Assembly (NCBI GenBank): GCA_003552745.1
Contig: PUOG01000369.1
Location: 1 to 20,366 of the forward strand
DNA length: 20,366 nucleotides
Direction: 5' to 3'
From: Spirochaetaceae bacterium
Lineage (GTDB): Bacteria; Spirochaetota; Spirochaetia; DSM-27196; SKKC01
The notes beneath the pieces are model-generated. The model saw only the letters and a program-made list of their open reading frames with translations, was not told the origin of the DNA and did not search any database. Positions 15,401 through 20,366 of this stretch are shown piece after piece (positions within the stretch are counted from its first letter, which is position 1; every line of letters starts with the position of its first letter). The position numbers and the translations under genes are program-made.

Positions 15401-17359
15401 TTCGCTCATCAGCGGCGAGGCGGCAAAGAACGCACCCTGGAAGGCGTTCCCCTGCATACGGAACTGCAGCTCGGGGTCCGACGCCTCCTCGCGGGCGATC
15501 TTGAACGCATCGAGGAAGAAGACCCGGATATCACGATCGATGATGAAGCGCTGCTTCGTCGGCGGAATCTTGTTCCAGACCGCTTTCGGGTCGCTGAGCT
15601 CGCTCTGAATCACGAACACACCACCCTTTTTCAAGCCGAGCAACGGATTGGAGTGGCTGAATACGTTCGGGTCCGGCGAGAGCACCACGTCGACAAAGTT
15701 GTAGTCACAGTTGATCCGGATCGGCTCCGGGGCTGCGGAGAGGTAGTAGGTGGTCGGTTGTCCCTTCTTCTCCGACCCGTACTTCGGGTTCGCCTTCATA
15801 TCGAAGTCGAGAAGATCGTACAGCGTGGTCGCCAGGTTCTTTCCGGTGGTAATCGCACCCCAGCCGCCGACCGAGTGCATGCGGACGGTGATCGATCCCT
15901 TCGGTAACAGGTTGGGGTTCTCGCTTCCCTTGATCGCGAGATCCTTCACGGTCGGGTAGTGACTGAGGATCTCCTGCTGATAGATCTCCTGCTTCGGTGT
16001 GAACGGCTTGTCGTGAATGAAGTCGATCGACAGGTAGAAGAACTTGCGCTGATCGCCGTCGGCAAGCATGTTCTCCACCGCCGCGACAACGCCTTCCGGC
16101 TGCAGATCGCGGCTGCCGAGCCCGTAGCAACCGGAGTACAGCGGCGGCACCTCGTCGGTCTTTCGATAGACCGCATGGTCGGGATACGGCAATCCCTTCT
16201 TCGAGTTGGCCATGCCGTTCTCGATGCACTTACTGATGGTTGCGCGAATCTCGCACATCAACGGTAGATCCTCGGCGAGCGGCTGATCGGTGCGCTCGAG
16301 CACCGCGACGCCTTTGCGCCCTTTAATCAACTCTCCGATGAGGTCGCTCGGGAACGGGCGGAACATGGTCATGTTGACCACGCCGACCTTCAGCTTGCGC
16401 GACTCGCGCAGGTAATCGGCTACCGCCTCCGCGGTTCCGAGCATACTTCCCTGCCCGATAATGAGGTACTCGGCGTCGTCACAGCGGTAGGTGTTCACGC
16501 GCGCATAGTGCCGGCCGGTAAGCTCGGCGTACTCGGCCATGCACTGATCGGCAATCTCGCGAACATGGTCGAAGAAGTACGGGCGCTGTCCGGCGACCGA
16601 TTGCATGTAAGAATCCTGGTTCTGTACCGCACCGGCGAGCACCGGATTATCGACATCCCAGAGAATGGGTACACGCCGTCGGCTTTCGCCGTAAGTCAGA
16701 CGCTGCCCGGGGGTCGGAGTCGGTATAATGTCTTCCGGTTTCCCGAGATACTCGGCGATCAGCTCTCGCTCAGGCACCCGCATGGTTTCGATAAGGTGCG
16801 TAGTCAGAAAGCCGTCCTGACCGACCGCCGCCGGGGTCAATGACATCTCGGCGATCTTTCGAGCGATGATGTTCAGGTCGGCGGCACCCTGTGCGTCCTT
16901 CGCCATGACCTGCACGAAGCCGGTGTCGTCCATGAGGTGGTAGTCATCATGTCCTGCGTGGACGTTCAGCGTGGACTTCGTAATGGCGCGACAGCCGATA
17001 TTCAGAATGTACGGCAGACGCTTTCCGACCGCCGGATAGAGCGACTCGTGCATATACGCAATGCCCTGTCCGGAGGAGAAATTGCTCGCGCGCAGCCCGC
17101 TCATCGACATGCCCGCGGTGACCGCGGCGGCGGCATGCTCGCCTTCCGGTTCGAGGAAGATGAGCGGACGCCCGGAGATGTTCACATGGCCGGCGGCAGT
17201 TGCCTCCGCCCAGAACTCACCCATTTGAGTCGACGGGGTAATCGGATATGCACCGGCGGCGTCGCTCGACTCACGCTCGCACATAATGACGGCGGTGTTG
17301 CCGTCGAGCGCGTCGGGGATACCGGGGTATTTCGGAGTACTCTCTTTCTTCTTGCTCAT
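12431..17359 (-). CDS. nifJ: Pyruvate:ferredoxin oxidoreductase, enlarged single-chain form
   Basis: TPP and Fe-S enzyme converting pyruvate plus CoA to acetyl-CoA and CO2 with reduction of ferredoxin. It has 1642 aa, whereas the usual single-chain enzyme has about 1170-1200. Domain order: pyrimidine-binding domain with AGAYPITPSTQMGEFWAE (35-52); transketolase C-terminal-like domain with IIGQGSMLGTAEA (300-312); gamma domain from HSVGGWGAITTGKNLA (495-510); ferredoxin domain with C789/792/795/799 and C926/929/932/936; TPP domain with ACTGCGEK (C1004, C1007), NATGCSSVYGS (C1134), GDGAMYDIGF (1225-1234), YSNTGGQ (1257-1263) and C1338. Three additions are seen: about 80-100 residues between the two ferredoxin clusters, about 100 between CTGC and NATGC, and a C-terminal extension with another ferredoxin-like domain (1571-1617). 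Start: GGAAGG before ATG 17359. The gene is embedded between rnfB and rnfC. 2-Ketoacids other than pyruvate cannot be excluded. Confidence 0.95.
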   Translation of the reverse strand: MSKKKESTPKYPGIPDALDGNTAVIMCERESSDAAGAYPITPSTQMGEFWAEATAAGHVNISGRPLIFLEPEGEHAAAAVTAGMSMSGLRASNFSSGQGIAYMHESLYPAVGKRLPYILNIGCRAITKSTLNVHAGHDDYHLMDDTGFVQVMAKDAQGAADLNIIARKIAEMSLTPAAVGQDGFLTTHLIETMRVPERELIAEYLGKPEDIIPTPTPGQRLTYGESRRRVPILWDVDNPVLAGAVQNQDSYMQSVAGQRPYFFDHVREIADQCMAEYAELTGRHYARVNTYRCDDAEYLIIGQGSMLGTAEAVADYLRESRKLKVGVVNMTMFRPFPSDLIGELIKGRKGVAVLERTDQPLAEDLPLMCEIRATISKCIENGMANSKKGLPYPDHAVYRKTDEVPPLYSGCYGLGSRDLQPEGVVAAVENMLADGDQRKFFYLSIDFIHDKPFTPKQEIYQQEILSHYPTVKDLAIKGSENPNLLPKGSITVRMHSVGGWGAITTGKNLATTLYDLLDFDMKANPKYGSEKKGQPTTYYLSAAPEPIRINCDYNFVDVVLSPDPNVFSHSNPLLGLKKGGVFVIQSELSDPKAVWNKIPPTKQRFIIDRDIRVFFLDAFKIAREEASDPELQFRMQGNAFQGAFFAASPLMSENNFTEETLFKAIESQLEKKFGAKGARVVEDNMRVVRRGFDEMHEITEKEVTKEVEGDLQKAPTLPHMLKRLPASEDPKTDIHRFWEQTGAFYLGGRPNDGLADAFSSMSLIPAATGVYRDMTQIRFQHPEWIPENCTACSDCFTVCPDSAIPGLVTSINDTFETAIARVEKNGRETKHLRRAVRTVEKKMRESTEGANGNAVDVGPLMDTAIEDTIKEAPDNERNEVKEEFNLLRETMGGFKFALTKPYYNIKEKESKGSGGLFSITINPDTCKGCMLCVDVCDDDALRIVDQTPESVAKLRKDWNFWLDLPTTKPEYIRIDDIDEKIGALETMLMDKTAYQSMVCGDGACTGCGEKSALHIFTGAITTLMQRRVKKHVEYLDGLIERLEQHIRTKLSSTVDIGDAARVQRVIKLHREGDLKLSELARELDEGSAGEPIDQEWLEWATGLLQKLKTLKWNYEEGPTKNGRANLGFSNATGCSSVYGSTYPYNPYPFPWVNHLFQDAASVTLGLFEGHMVKMADGFKAIRMAEDELAGTDRYDKIQEQYTYFNWTKFSDEEYELCPPAVAVGGDGAMYDIGFQNLSRALMAGRPIKVLILDTQVYSNTGGQACTSGFIGQVADMAPYGKAWHGKTEWRKEMSLIGAAHRTAYIHQSNLSNYTHMIEGFIDGLNARRPAVFNVYTVCQPEHGVGDDASFVRSKMALESRAYPILTFDPSNGHAWEDCLDLEGNPAIDEDWPQYTLEYEDEDGNKQSMELPMTFADFAVGEGRFRKHFRVAPRDTWNENMVPLAEFIDMDEEEREDQYPYIWAVDRKNRLIRVLVSAELVESTEERRHFWRTLKALAGLEKKVDPEQIANQVRAETAQKLAAGLMSMLAGGAAGQVEAMANMSAGGAAPAAAPAGAEPADYEPVWIDRPECTSCDECININPNIFAYDDEKKAYVKDPKGGPFKDIVRSAEKCTGKCIHPGTPWNPNEKDIDKWVKRAEKYQ
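12434..12667 (-). other. C-terminal ferredoxin-like domain of the PFOR
   Basis: Residues 1565-1642 of the PFOR. CTSCDEC (C1571, C1574, C1577) followed by an INPNIFAYDDEKKAYV segment and a final CTGKC (C1613, C1617) before IHPGTPW looks like a single [4Fe-4S] ferredoxin. An Ala/Gly/Pro-rich hinge (about 1528-1560) joins it to the catalytic body, as expected of a mobile electron-delivery domain. Confidence 0.75.
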
Positions 17360-17475
17360 TTCGAAGCCCTTCCTGCTTAATAGCTCTTAAGTTGATGTTC
17401 CACGTAGCGCTGACCACCCGCCGCCGGCAGGTTACGCGCCCGACCCGATTTCAGATGTAAAACCCGCAGCCACCG

Positions 17476-18351
17476 TCACCGTTCTCCCTCGATCGGCAAC
17501 GGTGTCTTTCTGACGATCTTCTTGGCCGCCTCGCCCTTTATTGTCTTGCCGTTTTCGATCCAGACGATCGCACCGGTCGGGCAGCGCTGAATCGGCACCG
17601 GCGTCGCAAGGTCATTCCTGGAATAGTCGATGACCGCCAGGTTGTTCTTTATCTCTATGAGTCCTTCAGGAGCGTCCACCGCACAGCGCTTGCACGCATT
17701 GCACGCAACCTCGCACTCGGCGAGCGCCTGTTCTCCCTCTTCGAGGTTCTTGCAGGCAACCCATAGCTTATGACTCACCGGGTGCAGACTGAACAGATCG
17801 AGCGGACACGCGATCACACAGTCGTTGCACGCCGTACACTTGTCCTCGTCCACCACAGGCAGCCCGAACCGGTTCATGTGAATCGCATCGAAATCACACG
17901 AGACTTCGCAATCTCCGAGACCGAGGCAACCCCATGCGCACGCCTTTCCGCCGCCGCCGGCCATAACCGCCGCGGCACACGACTTCATTCCGTCGTAACG
18001 TGCGCGCATCTTCGCTACATGCGATCCGCCTGCACATGCGAGTCGCGCGACAATCTTCTCCTGCTGACCGAGCGAAACACCGAGGAAGTCCGCGATGACC
18101 TGGTTGTCCTCCGGTGAGTTCACAGTACACTTCGACGGCGGTGCCTCGCCCTTGACCGTCGCTTCGGCGAATGCACGGCAGCCGGGGTACCCGCATGCAC
18201 CGCAGTTGACTGCGGGAAGCATCTCTTCCACCTCGTCGATGCGCGGATCCTCGTATACGTAGAGCTTTCGTACCGCCAGCGTGATAACCGTTGCGAGTAC
18301 GGCGCCGAGTGCGATCATGAAGAGGATCGGGGGCAAGAAATCGATCAACAT
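17476..18351 (-). CDS. rnfB: RNF complex subunit RnfB, ferredoxin-accepting Fe-S subunit
   Basis: Membrane-anchored entry point of electrons from ferredoxin, 291 aa. An N-terminal helix (7-27) is followed by the Fe-S domain NCGACGYPGC...SKC (C50, C53, C58, C75). Next comes a cysteine-rich multi-ferredoxin region: C138, C142, C148, C152 (with GCLGLGDCEVSCDFDAI), then CTACNDCVIACP (172-183), then C213, C217, C220, C223, and the final RCPTGAI (C257). Several [4Fe-4S] clusters are therefore expected. It is the first gene of the minus-strand train, with a modest ribosome binding site (AGGGA, about 7 nt spacing). It is split from rnfC-rnfA by nifJ, 116 nt downstream; the gap holds a small CTTAA-N6-TTAAG repeat just before the nifJ ribosome binding site and no clear promoter. 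Confidence 0.96.
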   Translation of the reverse strand: MLIDFLPPILFMIALGAVLATVITLAVRKLYVYEDPRIDEVEEMLPAVNCGACGYPGCRAFAEATVKGEAPPSKCTVNSPEDNQVIADFLGVSLGQQEKIVARLACAGGSHVAKMRARYDGMKSCAAAVMAGGGGKACAWGCLGLGDCEVSCDFDAIHMNRFGLPVVDEDKCTACNDCVIACPLDLFSLHPVSHKLWVACKNLEEGEQALAECEVACNACKRCAVDAPEGLIEIKNNLAVIDYSRNDLATPVPIQRCPTGAIVWIENGKTIKGEAAKKIVRKTPLPIEGER

Positions 18352-18445
18352 ATGTAGTCCCTATCACTCATCAGCGTTCCAACCTCCGTACGCCATACTC
18401 GGACGGCTTTCGAGCGGTGTAAACCTCCAAAACCGCCACCGGACC

Positions 18446-18476
18446 GTAATTTTTGTGAACTCGCAGGAAAAATTAC
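18446..18476. repeat. Perfect 9-bp inverted repeat upstream of rnfB
   Basis: Arms GTAATTTTT (18446-18454) and AAAAATTAC (18468-18476) around a 13-nt centre. The AT-rich arms stand out in a GC-rich region. If rnfB is transcribed from the nearer promoter candidate, the repeat sits upstream of the -35 as an activator-type site; if from the farther one, it is a hairpin in the leader RNA. The binding factor is unknown. Confidence 0.6.
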
Positions 18477-18630
18477 CTAATACCGGTGCAGTTATATGAC
18501 CTGCGTAACGGTATTGTGATGTTGCGACTTATTCGCTCCTGATTCAAGAGTGCGCAGGCGCCCGGGAACGACATTTTTGGGTGTATTATCACCTTTTTTC
18601 TGCGCTTCAGCGCGCTCACTCATCGAGCCG

Positions 18631-18659
18631 TTGACACAGCCGGCCGACCCACATAGCCT
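18631..18659 (+). promoter_or_regulatory. Candidate promoter of the MFS gene, near-leaderless
   Basis: A perfect -35 TTGACA (18631-18636), 17-nt spacer and a weak -10 TAGCCT (18654-18659). Transcription would begin about 6 nt before ATG 18672, leaving no room for a ribosome binding site, and none is seen. Confidence 0.4.
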
Positions 18660-18671
18660 TTCCCGACCGCC

Positions 18672-20003
18672 ATGGCACGAGGGCAACGGTTCCGCATTCG
18701 CTCGCTCGCACTCCCCTTCTATACTCCGGCCGCTCTCGCCGCGATCGGCAAGGGGATGATCATGCCGGTCATACCGCTGTTTGCCCGGTCGTTCGGTGCA
18801 GGAGTAGGTACCGCCGGCGCGATGGTGGGGATGCTGCCGCTCGGGGCGATCCTGGCAAACATCCCCGCCGGGTTCCTCGTCGAGCGGATCGGCCGGCGGA
18901 ACGCGATCCTGATCGGAATCGCAGCCGAGGCGCTCTTCATCGCTCTCGCGGCAACATCGCGTTCGATTCCGCTTCTCGCGGTGACACTCATGGGCGCCGG
19001 CGCCGCTCACTCATTGACGCACATTGCGCGCCTGTCGCTTTTCCGGCAGATCGTCCCGCAGACTCACAGGGGACGCGCAATAGCGCTGCTCGGGGGCGAG
19101 TTCCGGCTCGGCGGGTCGGTAGGACCGGTCTTCGGCGGGTTCATCGCCAGCGTGCTCGGATTTCGGGCATCGTTTATCGCCGATGCATCGGTGCTCGTGG
19201 TGGCATTTATCGCCACGCTCGTCTGGCTGCCGGCGAGTGTCGGTGCTCCGGCAGCGTCGGAGTCGGCGGCCGGCCGGCGCGAGACGCTTGCCGGCGAGGG
19301 CCGGTCCGACGCCACGGTTTCCCCGCCGAACGGCCTCGCGATCCCGGGGTTGGCCGCGTCGATTCTCGCGGGAATCCGCAGCAGTCTGCACATCGTGCGT
19401 ACCCGCTGGAAAGTGTTTGCAACGGCTTGCCTTGCGATCTTCATGCTCAGCCTGATGCGGATCGGCCGGCAATCGATCTTCCCCCTGTGGGGGGACGCTA
19501 TCGGAATCGATGTGGCGCAGATCGGGCTCATATTCGGGATCATGAACGGCGTCGAGATCGCGCTCTTCTATCCGGCCGGCATGATTATGGATCGATTCGG
19601 CCGCAAGGCGACCGCGGTCCCGTGTATGATTATCTTCGGCGCGGCGCTCTTTTTCCTTCCGTTCGCGGGAAGCTTCGCCGCCTTCGCGGTCGTCGCTATT
19701 GCGGCCGGTCTCGGCAACGGGATCGGAGCCGGTATCAACATGACACTCAGTACCGATTTCGCTCCGCGCGAACGCGCCGGCGAGTTTATCGCGATCTGGC
19801 GTACGTTGTCGGATTCCGGCTCGGTAGCCGGTCCGGCGATCGTCGGGCTCGTGGCGGCGAGCTTCGGTCTCGTCGTCGCACCGGCGGTAATCGGTTCGGC
19901 AGGGATAGCCGGAGCACTGATTATGCTGTTCCTCGTGCCCGAACCGACGCGGCGATTCCGTTCACAGCCGGAGGGCAAGCGGTCTATGCTTCCCACGAAA
20001 TGA
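18672..20003 (+). CDS. Major facilitator superfamily transporter
   Basis: Twelve-helix membrane transporter of 443 aa. The two halves each carry motif A in the loop after their second helix: GFLVERIGRRNA (67-78) and GMIMDRFGRKAT (303-314). A polar loop of about 50 residues (190-245) separates the halves. The first helix has the GKGMIMPVIPLFARSFG pattern of drug/multi-solute exporters, and GGEFRLGGSVGPVFGG (141-156) resembles the proline/glycine motif C of antiporters, so export is likelier than import; the substrate cannot be told. An in-frame stop 15 nt upstream of the ATG rules out a longer N-terminus. The stop overlaps the next gene's start (ATGA). Confidence 0.9.
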   Translation: MARGQRFRIRSLALPFYTPAALAAIGKGMIMPVIPLFARSFGAGVGTAGAMVGMLPLGAILANIPAGFLVERIGRRNAILIGIAAEALFIALAATSRSIPLLAVTLMGAGAAHSLTHIARLSLFRQIVPQTHRGRAIALLGGEFRLGGSVGPVFGGFIASVLGFRASFIADASVLVVAFIATLVWLPASVGAPAASESAAGRRETLAGEGRSDATVSPPNGLAIPGLAASILAGIRSSLHIVRTRWKVFATACLAIFMLSLMRIGRQSIFPLWGDAIGIDVAQIGLIFGIMNGVEIALFYPAGMIMDRFGRKATAVPCMIIFGAALFFLPFAGSFAAFAVVAIAAGLGNGIGAGINMTLSTDFAPRERAGEFIAIWRTLSDSGSVAGPAIVGLVAASFGLVVAPAVIGSAGIAGALIMLFLVPEPTRRFRSQPEGKRSMLPTK

Positions 20004-20341
20004 CGGTACAGCTTTTCGGAACGAAGAAATCGAACGAGACGAAGAAGGTCGAGCGCTTTCTCAAGGAGCGGAATATCGATTTTCAGTTTGTCGATGTGAG
20101 CATCAAAGCGCCGGCGCCGAAGGAGCTCGACGCGCTCGCCGGCGCGGCGGGGGGACACCACGAGCTCATAGATACAGGCTCGAAGAGCTATCGAAAACGC
20201 GGCATGCAGTATATGGAGTTCGACCCGCGGGAGGAGCTGCTCGACGACCCGACGCTCATGCGCGTGCCGGCAATACGGTGCGACGGCGGTGCGGCGATAG
20301 CACCGGACGAGGCGACGCTGAAGCGGCTGCTTAAGGTGTGA
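20000..20341 (+). CDS. ArsC/Spx-like thioredoxin-fold protein lacking the catalytic Cys
   Basis: Small protein of 113 aa with the ArsC-family fold: an opening strand and loop VQLFGTKKSNETKKVERFLKE, then NIDFQFVDVSI, a helical insert with SKSYRKRG, and a closing MRVPAIRCDGGAAIAP where family members have the conserved R-P-I/V strand. The family's redox Cys in the loop after the first strand (K-x-C-x-x-T) is replaced by Ser here (S11). Only one Cys (C94) remains, in the penultimate strand. It is thus unlikely to be an arsenate reductase. Its ATG at 20000 overlaps the MFS stop by four bases, so the two are co-translated. A similar reading frame continues upstream inside the MFS gene but is not coding. 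The last 25 bases of the window show nothing. Confidence 0.85.
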   Translation: MTVQLFGTKKSNETKKVERFLKERNIDFQFVDVSIKAPAPKELDALAGAAGGHHELIDTGSKSYRKRGMQYMEFDPREELLDDPTLMRVPAIRCDGGAAIAPDEATLKRLLKV

Positions 20342-20366
20342 CAGGGATCGGTTTCAAGCCCGCTTC

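Larger units (their letters stand above)
18352..18671. promoter_or_regulatory. Divergent intergenic region between rnfB and the MFS gene
   Basis: This 320-nt gap holds no convincing gene. For rnfB two weak promoter readings exist on the minus strand: TTTACA (18423-18418), 17 nt, GAGTAT (18400-18395); and TCACAA (18519-18514), 17 nt, TATAAC (18496-18491). A perfect 9-bp inverted repeat lies at 18446-18476. Two TTGTGA half-sites (18453-18458 and 18514-18519) recall half of a Rex operator, but no matching TCACAA partner sits at the right distance. For the MFS gene a good -35 is seen at 18631. Confidence 0.5.

Noticed and set aside
12431..17359. PFOR extension as a pyruvate:NADP+ oxidoreductase fusion
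   Set aside because: The C-terminal part has ferredoxin-type cysteines and no flavodoxin, FAD or NADPH-binding motif, so it is not a PNO-type fusion.
18453..18519. TTGTGA at 18453 and 18514 as a Rex operator for rnfB
   Set aside because: They are direct, 61 bp apart, and neither has a TCACAA partner at the required spacing; kept only as half-sites.
18580..18599. Small hairpin GGTG-TATTAT-CACC followed by six T, looking like a terminator
   Set aside because: Only a 4-bp stem, and there is no plus-strand gene upstream for it to terminate.

Overview
The window (about 58% GC by eye, not computed) looks like part of the chromosome of an anaerobic or facultative spirochaete. This is inferred from the style of the periplasmic binding protein's leader (hydrophobic core ending LFAGGA), the Rex type, the NifJ/RNF gene content and the acidic proteins. 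No 16S or other taxonomic marker is present, so the assignment is tentative. There are no mobile elements, CRISPR arrays, tRNAs or rRNAs.

Layout: (1) 1-3041, minus strand: an oligopeptide/dipeptide-type ABC transporter, with the binding protein first and then a permease cut by the window edge. (2) 3305-4701, plus strand: the NADH/NAD+ sensor repressor Rex and a helical TPR-like protein, divergent from the transporter. (3) 4744-18351, minus strand: a 13.6-kb tightly packed gene train read from right to left: rnfB, a giant pyruvate:ferredoxin oxidoreductase (nifJ/PFOR, 1642 aa), rnfC, rnfD, rnfG, rnfE, rnfA, a 62-residue one-helix Cys-rich protein resembling the NQR maturation factor NqrM, a ferredoxin:NADP+ reductase, an Mrp/ApbC Fe-S carrier ATPase, and two YlbF-family proteins that both end in Cys-Gly-Cys. 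(4) 18672-20341, plus strand: an MFS transporter overlapping by ATGA with an ArsC/Spx-like thioredoxin-fold protein whose catalytic Cys position is Ser.

How the genes fit together: PFOR oxidises pyruvate and CoA to acetyl-CoA and CO2 and passes electrons to ferredoxin. This PFOR carries its own extra C-terminal ferredoxin-like domain. RNF re-oxidises reduced ferredoxin with NAD+ and pumps Na+ or H+, and the ferredoxin:NADP+ reductase can send the same electrons to NADPH. The last genes (NqrM-like, Mrp, paired YlbF proteins) look like cofactor assembly or Fe-S functions for this cluster-rich machine. Rex, next door on the other strand, would be the natural NADH/NAD+ sensor, but no convincing Rex operator was found in front of rnfB.

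The most interesting points are the physical insertion of an enlarged PFOR between rnfB and rnfC, the NqrM-like protein inside an RNF operon, the Cys-tailed YlbF pair beside Mrp, and a Rex with a four-cysteine insertion.
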